Assembly: GCF_000506985.1 (NCBI RefSeq)
Contig: NZ_KI650979.1
Span: forward strand, 1,674,710-1,738,709
DNA length: 64,000 bases
Direction: 5' to 3'
Origin: Advenella kashmirensis W13003
GTDB lineage: Bacteria; Pseudomonadota; Gammaproteobacteria; Burkholderiales; Burkholderiaceae_B
Shown here: one piece after another, positions 1-9,112 of the stretch
How positions within the stretch are numbered: position 1 is the stretch's first letter
How the letters are laid out: every line of letters starts with the position of its first letter
Program-made: the position numbers and the translations under genes
Notes under the pieces: generated by a model
The model's database searches: none
What the model saw: only the letters and a program-made list of their open reading frames with translations
What the model was told of the DNA's origin: nothing

Positions 1-242
1 ACAGCTATAACGCCTCCATTCCGGATTTTGTCGCCCTGGCAGGCGCGTTCGGCTGGGGGGCGGCCACGGTTTCCGATCCGCTGCAACTGGAAGACGCCAT
101 CCGCGAGTGCTTCGACTACGACGGCCCATATTTCCTTAATGTCGAAGTGCAGCCGCAGGAAAATTGTTTCCCCATGATGCCCGCAGGCTACGGTCACCAG
201 CAGGTGATGCTGTCGGAAGATACGTGGTTTGTGGAGGAATAG
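1..242 (+). CDS. Acetolactate synthase large subunit, C-terminal end (partial)
   Basis: The gene enters from the left edge. The readable frame begins at base 3 and ends with TAG at 240-242, giving 79 residues. The sequence holds the end of a thiamine-diphosphate enzyme: a PDFVALAGAFGW segment, then DGPYFLNVEVQPQENCFPMM and PAGYGHQQVML. This matches the closing part of IlvB/IlvG/IlvI catalytic subunits (DGPYLLxVxxxxxENVxPxxPxG). These enzymes condense two pyruvates, or pyruvate with 2-ketobutyrate, in branched-chain amino acid synthesis. Without the N-terminal and cofactor-binding parts a paralogous ThDP enzyme cannot be excluded. Confidence 0.65.
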   Translation, partial: SYNASIPDFVALAGAFGWGAATVSDPLQLEDAIRECFDYDGPYFLNVEVQPQENCFPMMPAGYGHQQVMLSEDTWFVEE

Positions 243-285
243 GGCGAGGTTGAGCACAAAAAGGCAGGTGCCTAATTCATTAAAC

Positions 286-301
286 TGCCAATATTTTGGC
301 A
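286..301 (+). terminator. Hairpin after the acetolactate synthase gene
   Basis: TGCCAA and TTGGCA form a perfect 6-bp stem with a TATT loop, 43 bases after the stop codon. A smaller AGGCA/TGCCT palindrome lies at 262-273. Only three T residues follow the larger stem, so this is at best a weak intrinsic terminator. Confidence 0.3.
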
Positions 302-322
302 TTTATGATCCATTAAAGAAAT

Positions 323-413
323 AATAATTGCATTTTTGTTTTCTGGTAAAAGAAAAATAATATGCAATTATTTTTATGTTTTAATGTAAATAGTGCTAAA
401 ATAATTGCATTAT
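323..413 (+). promoter_or_regulatory. Three-copy operator and promoter of hipBA
   Basis: The 11-mer AATAATTGCAT occurs at 323-333, inverted (ATGCAATTATT) at 362-372, and again at 400-410, spaced 38-39 bases apart. The last copy is the best dyad: ATAAT-TGC-ATTAT at 401-413, which overlaps the ATG at 412. A minus-10-like TAAAAT lies at 397-402. The whole stretch is far more AT-rich than the coding DNA. Multiple operators that overlap the promoter are typical of autoregulated antitoxins of the HipB type. Binding by this HipB is inferred. Confidence 0.65.
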
Positions 414-927
414 GGCTAATAAAACTGCAGCTTTGCTGCCTTCAACCTCTCGTCTGCTGGCCGATTTTGGTGAGCGGCTTAAATTGGCGCGCCTGCGTCG
501 ACGCCTCACAGCCAAACTGGTCGCAGAGCGTGCGGGCATGTCTTTAATGACCCTCCGGTCATTGGAAGCGGGCGGGGCGGGGGTGACGATAGGCGCCTAT
601 GTGTCAGTCATGCAGGTATTGGGGATGGTGCAGGACATCGCCAAGCTTGCGGCGGATGATCAGGTCGGTCGTCAATTGCAGGACGCACAGATGGTCTCCG
701 GTCGCGCCTCGCAGACCGGCAAGTCTGCAGGGGCGAAAAGAGGCGCCATCGAGAAGGTCGCGAACAGCCGCAAGACGGTGTCTCGCAGAACGGCGAACAA
801 TCAGTCAATGTCACGGAAGCCGTTTTCGCACCAAGTCCTTGAGCCTGTAGAACAGCAAAAAGAAGACGCTTCCGCTATTACGACCGAATCACTTGCCGCG
901 CTCATTGATACGCGCAGGAAGAAATAA
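412..927 (+). CDS. hipB: HipB-like XRE-family antitoxin and repressor
   Basis: The protein has 171 residues. Residues 15-75 form a Cro/CI-type helix-turn-helix (LKLARLRRRLTAKLVAERAG, then SLMTLRSLEAG). A basic, Ser/Arg-rich and probably disordered tail follows from about residue 90, longer than in the 88-residue E. coli HipB. HipB proteins neutralise the HipA kinase and repress the operon. The stop codon lies one base before the hipA start, so the two are translationally coupled. No Shine-Dalgarno sequence precedes the ATG, and the third operator copy covers it, so the transcript may start at or near the AUG. The role of the tail is unknown. Confidence 0.8.
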   Translation: MANKTAALLPSTSRLLADFGERLKLARLRRRLTAKLVAERAGMSLMTLRSLEAGGAGVTIGAYVSVMQVLGMVQDIAKLAADDQVGRQLQDAQMVSGRASQTGKSAGAKRGAIEKVANSRKTVSRRTANNQSMSRKPFSHQVLEPVEQQKEDASAITTESLAALIDTRRKK

Positions 928-928
928 C

Positions 929-2194
929 ATGATCGGTGTATATGCGGATTGGGAAGGATTAAGTGGGCCAAAGCGCCTGGGATGGCTCCATAGCCGTAAA
1001 ACCCGTCAGACTGAAATTTTTGAGTTTGAATATGATGCAGAGGCGCTTGCAGATGCCGAACTCACCCGTATTCAGATTGATCCGCAGTTGACGGTTTTCC
1101 CTGGTCCACAATACCCAGGTCGGTCTTCGGACAGGTTCGGCGTTTTCGCCGATTCCAGCCCGGACCGATGGGGGCGCATGCTTATGGATCGCAGGCACGA
1201 GCGCGACATACGTTCAGGACTGCTTCCAAACGGAACCAGGCTATTTGAGTCTGACTATCTTTTGGGGGTGCATGATCATTATCGTGTAGGCGCATTGCGA
1301 TATAAACTCGATGATATCGGCCCATTTCTGGATAACAGGGATGACGCTGCGGCCCCTCCATTCACGAAATTAGCGGAACTGGAAACGGCGAGCAGATCGC
1401 TTGAGAAGGATACGACTAATCGTGCCATTGACGGCCAACAATGGATAAGGATGCTGATTGCGCCGGGCGGCTCTCTTGGTGGCGCAAGGCCAAAGGCCAG
1501 TGTGGTTGACGGACACGGCCATTTATATATTGCAAAGTTTCCCAGTCTCCGCGATGAGTATGACGTGGGCGCATGGGAGATTGTCGTAAACGGCCTCGCA
1601 AATGCCTGTGGCCTGAACGTGGCTCAATGCGATGCCAGAAAATTTGCCAGTCGTTATCATTGCTGCCTTGTACGTCGCTTTGATCGTACCACTGAAGGCC
1701 ATCGACTGCACTTCGCTTCTGCGATGACCTTGACTGATCATGTCGACGGCGACAATGCTGAGAGCGGCGTCAGCTACCTTGAAATTGCAGAGTTGATCAT
1801 GGCCAGGAGCGTGCAACCCGATCTTGATTTACGTGAATTATGGTCAAGAATTGTATTTAATATACTGGTGTCCAACACGGACGATCATTTGCGTAATCAC
1901 GGCTTTATCCTGGAACCCGGCAGGGGATGGCGGCTTTCGCCTGCGTATGATATGAATCCTGTGACCTATGCGGATGGATTATGCCTGAATATCACAGAAG
2001 CAGATAACGCACTGGATCTTGATCTGGCGCTTGAGGTAGCTGAGTACTTTCGATTGTCTGGCAACGAAGCGCACAGCATCATTGAGGATTTTCGCCACAT
2101 CGTTGGCCAGTGGCCAGTACTGGCCAAAAAGTTGGGACTGTCTGACGGCGAGTGCGAGAGAATGGCCGATGCATTCCATTTGGCTGCAACTTGA
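929..2194 (+). CDS. hipA: HipA-type serine/threonine kinase toxin
   Basis: The 421-residue protein starts at the ATG one base after hipB; an in-frame upstream start inside hipB is less likely. Family landmarks are in order: FADSSPDRWGR near residues 72-82, the Gly-rich loop GGSLGGARPKASV near 180-192, LYIAKFPS with the nucleotide-binding lysine, the catalytic loop NTDDHLRNHG near 315-324, and SPAYDMNP as the DFG-like metal site. HipA toxins phosphorylate targets such as glutamyl-tRNA synthetase and stop growth. All motifs are intact, so the toxin is probably active unless held by HipB. Confidence 0.88.
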   Translation: MIGVYADWEGLSGPKRLGWLHSRKTRQTEIFEFEYDAEALADAELTRIQIDPQLTVFPGPQYPGRSSDRFGVFADSSPDRWGRMLMDRRHERDIRSGLLPNGTRLFESDYLLGVHDHYRVGALRYKLDDIGPFLDNRDDAAAPPFTKLAELETASRSLEKDTTNRAIDGQQWIRMLIAPGGSLGGARPKASVVDGHGHLYIAKFPSLRDEYDVGAWEIVVNGLANACGLNVAQCDARKFASRYHCCLVRRFDRTTEGHRLHFASAMTLTDHVDGDNAESGVSYLEIAELIMARSVQPDLDLRELWSRIVFNILVSNTDDHLRNHGFILEPGRGWRLSPAYDMNPVTYADGLCLNITEADNALDLDLALEVAEYFRLSGNEAHSIIEDFRHIVGQWPVLAKKLGLSDGECERMADAFHLAAT

Positions 2195-2222
2195 TTGCAG
2201 AGAATAAAAAGTCGAGGCAACC

Positions 2223-2245
2223 CTCTTGTCGTTTGTAAACAAGAG
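2223..2245. terminator. Hairpin between the convergent hipA and pabB genes
   Basis: CTCTTGT and ACAAGAG make a 7-bp stem around a 9-base loop in the 59-bp gap between two converging genes. It could serve either strand. No clear T-run follows on either side, so termination activity is uncertain. Confidence 0.35.
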
Positions 2246-2253
2246 CGCACAGG

Positions 2254-3408
2254 CTATATCCACCCCCTTGTATCCGTTGAAAGCACCCGACTCTTCCACT
2301 GGCATTCATGCCACTCTTCCAGTGGATCCGAGTCCATCACAATGCCGCCCCCAACACCATATACGCCGGTCTGCCCGTTCATCACGAGCGTGCGGATGGC
2401 GACATTCAATTGCATGTCGCCATTTGGGGCCAGCCAGCCGATACTGCCGCAATAGATCCCCCGGGGTTGCGCTTCCAGTTCGCTGATATACCGCATGGCG
2501 GCAATTTTGGGGGCGCCGGTGACGGAGCCGCAGGGAAACAGGGCCCTGAGTATGGTCGCCAGCGAGGCATCGCCCACATTGGCACGGATGGTCGAGGTCA
2601 TGGTCCAGATGGATTCGTAGCGCTCGATCTCAAACAGTTTTTCGACAGCGACGCTGCCTGACACGACAATGCGTCCCAAATCATTGCGCAGCAAGTCCAC
2701 GATCATGCAGTTTTCTGCGCGGTTTTTGATGCTATCGGCCAATCCCTGGCGCGATTGCGCGCCTTTGAGCGGGTCGGCATATCTTGGCGCGGTGCCTTTC
2801 ATTGGGCGTGTACGCAACCACGGCCCCTTTTTTTCAAGAAACAGTGCGGGTGAAAATGAGAGGATCTGCCGGTCTTCAAGATCGATGTACGCAGCGTATC
2901 GCGTGGGGTGCTGGTGCAGAATGTTGCGATAGATCATCAGCGGCTGGTGCTGGCTTTGGACTTGGAGTGGAAACGTATAGTTGATCTGGTAGCCGTCGCC
3001 GCGCGCCAGCCACTGCTTGATGTTCAAAATAGTCTGCTGGTAGTGTTCAGCAGTGACACCGGGCTTTACCATTGAAAAAAGTGGTTGCGACACCGGTACT
3101 GGCGAAAGCGCGGAGACAACGTGACGTTTGTTGAATACTAGTGCAGTTAGCAGTGGCCAGCAGCGGTGGTCTTGGGGAATATCCAAAGCGTTGCGTCGGG
3201 CATGGCCGTGGCGGCTGTTAGGCTCAAGCGCATACCCCAGCTCATAAGAAAGCACCAATACGATCCATTTGCCTTTGCTTTGCTGCTGCTTGATTTTGAC
3301 AAACGCATCGGCGAGAGTGGACAAATCATGGGCCTCAATGTGCCCGGCGTATTGAGTGAATTGCGTAGACTCATGGTCAATGGTGTTGTCAAATCGGCAG
3401 GCGTTCAT
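2254..3408 (-). CDS. pabB: Aminodeoxychorismate synthase component I
   Basis: The protein of 384 residues belongs to the chorismate-using TrpE/PabB family. It contains RPMKGTAPR with the PabB-type catalytic lysine (anthranilate synthases usually have alanine there), LLRNDLGRI, and PCGSVTGAPK near the C terminus. PabB adds ammonia from PabA to chorismate to make 4-amino-4-deoxychorismate for folate. It is slightly shorter than the E. coli enzyme (about 450), lacking part of the N-terminal region, as in many single-gene PabB proteins. No pabA or pabC lies next to it. It converges on hipA. Confidence 0.88.
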   Translation of the reverse strand: MNACRFDNTIDHESTQFTQYAGHIEAHDLSTLADAFVKIKQQQSKGKWIVLVLSYELGYALEPNSRHGHARRNALDIPQDHRCWPLLTALVFNKRHVVSALSPVPVSQPLFSMVKPGVTAEHYQQTILNIKQWLARGDGYQINYTFPLQVQSQHQPLMIYRNILHQHPTRYAAYIDLEDRQILSFSPALFLEKKGPWLRTRPMKGTAPRYADPLKGAQSRQGLADSIKNRAENCMIVDLLRNDLGRIVVSGSVAVEKLFEIERYESIWTMTSTIRANVGDASLATILRALFPCGSVTGAPKIAAMRYISELEAQPRGIYCGSIGWLAPNGDMQLNVAIRTLVMNGQTGVYGVGGGIVMDSDPLEEWHECQWKSRVLSTDTRGWI

Positions 3409-3712
3409 GTGTTGCGGGCAGGGTTGTTCGAATGCGTGATTGGGAATCGGGATGATGATTTAAACACCGAAGCGGAATATTCACCATGTGGCAAATCAAG
3501 AAATCAGCCGATCAGTATCAAATTTCATTTTGCCGCTAACGGGAGTTGGATTATTTTGGAAAAATCCTTGATATATATTAATAACTAAATAATCTATATT
3601 GAATTTGTTATATTCTTTAAAATAGCTGATTACGCATTTCTTTATAGCAACGCGTAATAACCAAATAAAATCAGCGAGGGTAAACCCTTGCGTTTCTGTA
3701 TCGAGTTTCAAA
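3409..3712. promoter_or_regulatory. AT-rich divergent intergenic region with a palindrome
   Basis: This 304-base gap separates pabB (minus) from the FAD oxidoreductase operon (plus). No gene was recognised in it. It is AT-rich, with several TATATT-like hexamers between 3565 and 3620, so both promoters may lie here. The near-palindrome AGGGT-AA-ACCCT at 3677-3688, extended by GC pairs to 3674-3691, ends about 20 bases before the oxidoreductase ATG. Its position suits an operator for the following operon, but no specific regulator is recognised. Confidence 0.4.
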
Positions 3713-5173
3713 ATGAGTTATCAGCCCCCTGAAAAAGACGGTCTTCCCGGTCTGGAAGCCCGTCTCCAGGAAGATCTTTCCCGTCTTGATTTACCAGGTA
3801 AAGACTGGGTGTCCCCCAGACTGGTCGATGGCGAGCGTCTGCTGGACGTCGCCATTATTGGCGGCGGGATGGCGGGCCTGACGGCGGCGGTGGCCCTGCG
3901 TAACCTGGGTGTGCGCGCCTGTAATTTCGATAGGGCACCCGCCGGCTTTGAAGGGCCCTGGGCGACGACCGCGCGCATGGAAACCCTGCGTTCTCCCAAA
4001 CAGTTGACCGGCCCTGCGCTGGGGTTGCCCTCGCTTACGTTTCGCGCCTGGTTTGAGGCGCAGTACGGGCGGCAGGAATGGGAAGCGCTGGATAAAATAC
4101 CCCGTTTGCAATGGATGGATTACCTGCGCTGGTATCGCAAGGTCATGAATGTCGAGGTACGCAACGAGCATCACATTCGTCATGTCCATTTGCACCCTGA
4201 CAACTATCTGGCATTGACCGTCTCGTCCCCTCAAGGTGAATATCTGGTGCGCGCGCGCAGGCTGATTCTGGCCACCGGTCGCGACGGCCTGGGCGGGCCC
4301 AGCTATCCGGCTTTCGCAGAGCAGGTGCCTGCGCATCTGCGCGCCCACTCGTCTGATTTCTTTGATTACACGACGCTTGCCGGTAAACGCGTAGGCGTGA
4401 TCGGTGCCGGCGCATCGGCCATGGACAGCGCCGCGACGGCGCTGGAAGCCGGTGCCAAAAGCGCCGACCTGATCATCCGGCGCGAGGAGATTCCGCGCGT
4501 CAACAAGGGCAAGGGCTCAGGCAGTCCCGGGCTGGTACACGGCTATGCCGATCTGCCGGATGACTGGAAATGGCGCATCCGCCATTACATCAATGTGCAA
4601 CAGGTGCCGCCGCCCAAGGGCAGTACGCTGCGTGTGGCCTCGCATCACAATGCGCGCTTCAATGTGGGCTGTCCGGTACAGAAAATCGAAGTACGTGATG
4701 AGGTGATCTATCTGACGACACCCAAAGGTACATTTGTGCTGGATTTCCTGATTTTCGCGACCGGCTTCAAGATCGACTGGCATCTGCGCCCCGAATATGC
4801 CGAACTCGGCCCTCTGGTGCGTACCTGGGCAGAGCGTTATCGTCCCGAGCCGGGGCAGGAGGACGCAGAGCTTGCTGCCTGTCCCGACTTGGGGCCGGGC
4901 TTTGAATTCCAGCCGCGCGCCGGTGTCGACGCCCCTGGTCTGGCGCACATTCACTGTTTCAGCTATCCTGCGGTGGCCTCGCACGGTACGGTTTCCGGCG
5001 ATATTCCGGCGATTTCCGAGGGTGCCTCGGCCATTGCACGTGCCATTGCCGGTTCGCTGTACCGGGAAGATGTAGACCAGTATTATGCGCAACTGGAAGC
5101 CTACGCCGAACCGGAACTGGATGGCGATGAGTGGACTGCCGCGAGCCCGCCGCCGCCTGTGGAGGCGCAATGA
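3713..5173 (+). CDS. FAD/NAD(P)-binding oxidoreductase, flavin monooxygenase-like
   Basis: The protein has 486 residues. A first Rossmann fold, VAIIGGGMAGLTAA, is at residues 46-59 for FAD. A second dinucleotide motif, VGVIGAGASAMDSA, lies near 226-239 for NAD(P)H, and FATGF precedes the C-terminal third. This two-fold layout is that of class B flavoprotein monooxygenases and related oxidoreductases. It is the first gene of the operon, and its stop overlaps the ATG of the permease gene (ATGA at 5170-5173). That makes it likely to act on whatever the importer brings in. The substrate is unknown. Confidence 0.75.
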   Translation: MSYQPPEKDGLPGLEARLQEDLSRLDLPGKDWVSPRLVDGERLLDVAIIGGGMAGLTAAVALRNLGVRACNFDRAPAGFEGPWATTARMETLRSPKQLTGPALGLPSLTFRAWFEAQYGRQEWEALDKIPRLQWMDYLRWYRKVMNVEVRNEHHIRHVHLHPDNYLALTVSSPQGEYLVRARRLILATGRDGLGGPSYPAFAEQVPAHLRAHSSDFFDYTTLAGKRVGVIGAGASAMDSAATALEAGAKSADLIIRREEIPRVNKGKGSGSPGLVHGYADLPDDWKWRIRHYINVQQVPPPKGSTLRVASHHNARFNVGCPVQKIEVRDEVIYLTTPKGTFVLDFLIFATGFKIDWHLRPEYAELGPLVRTWAERYRPEPGQEDAELAACPDLGPGFEFQPRAGVDAPGLAHIHCFSYPAVASHGTVSGDIPAISEGASAIARAIAGSLYREDVDQYYAQLEAYAEPELDGDEWTAASPPPPVEAQ

Positions 5174-6144
5174 CATTGTGGCTTATCAAGCGCGTACTGC
5201 AGGCACTGTTAATCATCCTGCTGATGACAGTCATTGTATTCATTGGCCTGCACGCGGTTGGCAATCCGATTGATATTCTGATCGGCCCCGATGCCGACCA
5301 GCGCGACCGTGCGCGCATTATTGCGCAAATGGGTCTGGACAAGCCACTCTGGTTGCAGTACTTCCATTTCCTGGGCAGTGCGGTGCAGGGTGACCTGGGT
5401 AACAGTTTTGTGTATAACCAGCCGGCGCTGCAACTGGTGCTGCATCGGCTGCCCGCCACGATGGAGCTTGCGCTGGCTGCGCTGGTCATTGCAATTGTGG
5501 TCGGTGTACCGCTGGGCCTGATTGCCGGGCTGTATTCCGACAGTATTTTTTCCCGTACCATCATGACCGGCAGTATTCTGGGTTTTTCCCTGCCTACCTT
5601 CTGGGTCGGATTGATGCTGATCATGGCGTTCAGTGTCAGCCTGGGGTGGCTGCCCTCGTCAGGTCGTGGGCAGACTGTGTCGCTGTTTGGCTACCAATGG
5701 TCTTTTCTGACCCTCGATGGCCTGCGCCATCTGCTGCTGCCGGCGATCAACCTGGCGCTGTTCAAAGTTTCACTTGTGATCCGGCTGACCTATGCCGGTG
5801 TGCAGGAAGTGCTGCCGCTGGACTATATTCGTTTTGCCCGGGCAAAGGGCTTGAGCAGCCTGCGCGTGATTGGTGTGCATGTGCTGCGAAATATCATGAT
5901 TCCGCTGGTTACCGTACTGGGTCTGGAGTTTGGCTCGACGATCGCGGGTGCGGTGGTGACCGAGAGCATTTTTTCATGGCCCGGTGCCGGCAAACTCATT
6001 CTGGATAGTATCAACGGCCTGGACAGACCAGTCATTCTGGCCTATCTGGTCGTGATTGTCTGTGTGTTCGTGACGATCAATCTGCTGGTAGATATCGCCT
6101 ATCGCCTGCTTGATCCGCGTGTACGACTGGAGGGCGCGCGATGA
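5170..6144 (+). CDS. ABC transporter permease, DppB/OppB type
   Basis: The 324-residue inner-membrane protein shows the pattern of the first permease of peptide/nickel importers: an N-terminal helix (residues 8-27) followed by RDRARIIAQMGLDKPLWLQY, about six helices, and an EAA-like loop (DYIRFARAKGLSSLRVIGVH). The start at 5170 is chosen because GGAGG lies at 5161-5165 and the ATG overlaps the upstream stop. It pairs with the second permease encoded by the next gene, which starts four bases before this one ends. Confidence 0.9.
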   Translation: MTLWLIKRVLQALLIILLMTVIVFIGLHAVGNPIDILIGPDADQRDRARIIAQMGLDKPLWLQYFHFLGSAVQGDLGNSFVYNQPALQLVLHRLPATMELALAALVIAIVVGVPLGLIAGLYSDSIFSRTIMTGSILGFSLPTFWVGLMLIMAFSVSLGWLPSSGRGQTVSLFGYQWSFLTLDGLRHLLLPAINLALFKVSLVIRLTYAGVQEVLPLDYIRFARAKGLSSLRVIGVHVLRNIMIPLVTVLGLEFGSTIAGAVVTESIFSWPGAGKLILDSINGLDRPVILAYLVVIVCVFVTINLLVDIAYRLLDPRVRLEGAR

Positions 6145-7067
6145 GCCAACCAGTGAATGCACCAGTCGTTGTGCAGACCGTGGCAGCCCCGAGGTCGTCC
6201 CTGTTTCGTGAAAGACTGTCCGATTTTTTCTCATCCAAGCGGGCGGTCATTGGTTTTGTTCTGTTGTTTCTGCTGGCTTTCGGCTCGGTGTTTGCGCACT
6301 GGCTCACGCCCCAGAACCCCTATGACCTGATGCAACTGGATATCCTGGACTCCCGCCTGCCACCGGGCAGTCCCAATGGCGCGGGAACGTTTGATTATTG
6401 GCTCGGCACCGATGGCCAGGGCCGGGATTTGTTTTCTGCGATTCTGTACGGCTTGCGCATCAGCCTGACTGTCGGCGTGGGCTCTGCATTGATAGCAAGT
6501 GTGGTCGGCACGACATTGGGCGTGCTGTCGGCCTATGCGGGCGGGCGTGTCGATGGCTTTATCATGCGCACGGTCGACCTGATGCTGTCATTTCCGTCCA
6601 TTCTGATTGCCATGATGATCCTGGCTTATCTGGGCAAGGGTATCGGCAATGTGATATTGACACTTGTGATTCTGGAGTGGGCTTATTATGCCCGCACGGC
6701 CAGGGGGCAGGCGCTGGCGGAAAGGCAGAAGGAGTATGTCGAAGCAGCAAGAAGCCTGAATATCCCGCAGTGGCGGATTATGCTCAGGCATATTCTGCCC
6801 AATTGCCTGCCGCCGCTTATCGTGATCGGTACCCTGCAGGTGGCACGCGCCATCACGCTGGAGGCCACCATGAGTTTCCTGGGTCTGGGCGTGCCCGTTA
6901 CCGAGCCTTCGCTGGGTCTGCTGATCGCCAATGGCTATCAGTACATGCTGTCAGGACAATACTGGATCAGTCTGTTTCCGGGCATTGCCCTGCTGATCAC
7001 CATTGTGGCGCTGAATCTGGTGGGTGATCGTTTGCGCGAGATTTTCAACCCAAGGAGCCAGCGATGA
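6141..7067 (+). CDS. ABC transporter permease, DppC/OppC type
   Basis: The protein has 308 residues. A cytoplasmic N terminus leads to a first helix near 35-53 and then to WLGTDGQGRDLFSAILYGLR, the hallmark segment of OppC/DppC permeases. The EAA loop is YVEAARSLNIPQWRIMLRHI. Its ATG overlaps the stop of the preceding permease gene and its own stop overlaps the ATPase gene, so the transporter parts are made in fixed ratio. With its partner it forms the membrane pore. The cargo is not predictable from this subunit. Confidence 0.9.
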   Translation: MSQPVNAPVVVQTVAAPRSSLFRERLSDFFSSKRAVIGFVLLFLLAFGSVFAHWLTPQNPYDLMQLDILDSRLPPGSPNGAGTFDYWLGTDGQGRDLFSAILYGLRISLTVGVGSALIASVVGTTLGVLSAYAGGRVDGFIMRTVDLMLSFPSILIAMMILAYLGKGIGNVILTLVILEWAYYARTARGQALAERQKEYVEAARSLNIPQWRIMLRHILPNCLPPLIVIGTLQVARAITLEATMSFLGLGVPVTEPSLGLLIANGYQYMLSGQYWISLFPGIALLITIVALNLVGDRLREIFNPRSQR

Positions 7068-8056
7068 GTACGACGCCATTGCTGGAGCTGCGCGATCTGC
7101 GCACGCATTTCATGACGCGCGCCGGCCAGGTGCCGGCTGTCGATGGTGTATCGCTGACACTGGAGCCGGGGCGTATTCTCGGGCTGGTGGGAGAATCGGG
7201 TTCGGGCAAGTCAGTCACGGGCTTTTCCATTATGGGACTGGTCGATGAACCGGGTCGTATCGTGGGCGGCCAGATCCTGTTCAAAGGACAGGATCTGCTG
7301 CAACTGCCGCAAGACCAGTTGCGCAGTCTGCGTGGTAACCGGATATCCATGATTTTTCAGGATCCGATGATGACCCTGAATCCGGTACTGCGGATCGACA
7401 CACAGATGATTGAAACCCTGCAGGCGCATGAAAAAATCAGCCGCAAGCAGGCCTGGGAACAATCGCGCGACATGCTGGGGCTTATGGGCATTCCGAGTCC
7501 CGAAGCGCGCCTGTCCGCTTATCCTCATCAACTTTCCGGCGGCATGCGGCAACGGGTGGCCATTGCTATCGCTTTGCTGCTGCGTCCCGATCTGATTATT
7601 GCCGATGAGCCGACGACGGCACTGGATGTGACGATTCAGTCGCAGATTCTGTCCGAGATTCAGAAACTGTCGGCGCGTTACGGCACGGCGCTGATCTGGA
7701 TCACCCACGATCTGTCCGTCGTGGCGGGTCTGGCCGATGAACTGAATGTCATGTACGCCGGACGGATCGTGGAGTCGGGTACGGTGGATCAGGTGCTGGA
7801 CAACCCGCAACACCCCTACACGCAGGGCCTGATACAGAGTCTGCCGGTCAATAATGTAAGAGGGCAGCCCTTGCGCCAGATCGCGGGGATGACCCCCAAT
7901 TTGTTGTCTTTGCCTGCAGGCTGTGCTTTCGCTTCGCGCTGTGCCAGACGCACTGCTGTCTGCGAGCGCATGCCGGGTTTGGATGAAATTGCGGCGGGGC
8001 ATCGGGGACGCTGTTTTCACCCTGGTGCCGCGCCCGACGCAGGAGCAGTGCAATGA
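7064..8056 (+). CDS. ABC transporter ATP-binding protein, DppD/OppD type
   Basis: The 330-residue ATPase shows Walker [12 protein letters not shown] near residues 44-54, signature [15 protein letters not shown], Walker [13 protein letters not shown], and the switch histidine in [11 protein letters not shown]-terminal oligopeptide/dipeptide domain carries cysteines ([10 protein letters not shown] and RTAVCERMP), which in some relatives bind an iron-sulfur cluster. It is the first of two ATPases in the importer and overlaps its neighbours by four bases on each side. Confidence 0.92.
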   Translation: MSTTPLLELRDLRTHFMTRAGQVPAVDGVSLTLEPGRILGLVGESGSGKSVTGFSIMGLVDEPGRIVGGQILFKGQDLLQLPQDQLRSLRGNRISMIFQDPMMTLNPVLRIDTQMIETLQAHEKISRKQAWEQSRDMLGLMGIPSPEARLSAYPHQLSGGMRQRVAIAIALLLRPDLIIADEPTTALDVTIQSQILSEIQKLSARYGTALIWITHDLSVVAGLADELNVMYAGRIVESGTVDQVLDNPQHPYTQGLIQSLPVNNVRGQPLRQIAGMTPNLLSLPAGCAFASRCARRTAVCERMPGLDEIAAGHRGRCFHPGAAPDAGAVQ

Positions 8057-9066
8057 CAGATGCAATTGAAATGCCATTGGTACGCGTCAACCACGTATCC
8101 AAGACGTTCGGGCGTACGCAAGCGGGCATGCTGGATCCGTGGTTGCAGAAGCTCGGCTTGAGTCGTCCTCCCGTTTTGACGCACGCCGTTGATGACGTGA
8201 GCCTGGATATCGCCAAAGGCGAGGTGGTCGGGCTGGTGGGAGAGTCGGGTTGCGGCAAATCGACGCTCGGCCGCATGGTGGCGGGCATTATGGAGCCTAC
8301 GGCCGGACAGGTTCTGGTCAATGGACGGGATTTGAAAACCGTCGCACGCCGTGAAGCCGAAGCAGCCCGGTTGAAAATCCAGATGATTTTCCAGGATCCG
8401 TATGCGAGTCTGAATCCGCGTATGCGTGTGCGCGATATTGTCGGCGAATCGCCTCGACTGCATGATATGGTGTCCGCGCGCGATCTGGACCGGTATGTGT
8501 CCGAGCAGCTGGAGCGTGCCGGACTGTCAGCTGCGCTGCGCAACCGTTTTCCACATCAGTTCAGCGGCGGGCAGCGGCAGCGTATCGGTATTGCCCGGGC
8601 GCTGGCGGTTGCACCCGATATGCTGGTCTGTGATGAGGCTGTGGCGGCGCTGGATGTATCCATTCAGGCTCAGATTCTGAACCTGTTTATGCAATTGCGT
8701 TCGGAATTGGGCCTGACCTACCTGTTTATCAGTCACGATCTGGGCGTGGTGGAGCATTTATCCGATCGCGTGGTCATCATGTATCTGGGCCGCATCGTGG
8801 AGCAGGCGCCCGTGGAAGAGATCTTCCGCCAGCCAAATCACCCGTATACTCAGGCGCTGCTGGCCGAGATCCCCAAAATGCGGGATCGCAAGAAAGTGTT
8901 TTCGACAATCAAGGGTGAAATACCCAGCCCGCTAAATCCGCCCTCGGGCTGTCATTTCCATCCGCGATGCCCGCACGCCATGCCGCGCTGCCAGACCGAA
9001 GTGCCGCTGCTTAAGGCGGTGGCAGGCGGACATCTGAGTGCCTGCCATTTGAATGACCAAACCTGA
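8053..9066 (+). CDS. ABC transporter ATP-binding protein, DppF/OppF type
   Basis: The protein of 337 residues is the second ATPase of the importer. It has Walker A GESGCGKSTLG, signature FSGGQRQRIGIARAL, and switch region FISHDLGVV. The Walker B region reads MLVCDEAVAALD, where most relatives have DEPVSALD; the catalytic Asp-Glu pair is intact but the usual proline is alanine. The C-terminal oligopeptide domain has the typical CHFHPRCPHA. The receptor gene follows after 148 bases that hold a repeat array. Confidence 0.92.
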   Translation: MTDAIEMPLVRVNHVSKTFGRTQAGMLDPWLQKLGLSRPPVLTHAVDDVSLDIAKGEVVGLVGESGCGKSTLGRMVAGIMEPTAGQVLVNGRDLKTVARREAEAARLKIQMIFQDPYASLNPRMRVRDIVGESPRLHDMVSARDLDRYVSEQLERAGLSAALRNRFPHQFSGGQRQRIGIARALAVAPDMLVCDEAVAALDVSIQAQILNLFMQLRSELGLTYLFISHDLGVVEHLSDRVVIMYLGRIVEQAPVEEIFRQPNHPYTQALLAEIPKMRDRKKVFSTIKGEIPSPLNPPSGCHFHPRCPHAMPRCQTEVPLLKAVAGGHLSACHLNDQT

Positions 9067-9112
9067 GTAGCAAACAGGGATTAGGACACCTGATGTGGAA
9101 CGGTTGATTATA

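Noticed and set aside
3496-3711. A 71-codon minus-strand frame in the AT-rich gap before the oxidoreductase
   Set aside because: No ribosome-binding site, odd composition and overlap with the probable divergent promoters.
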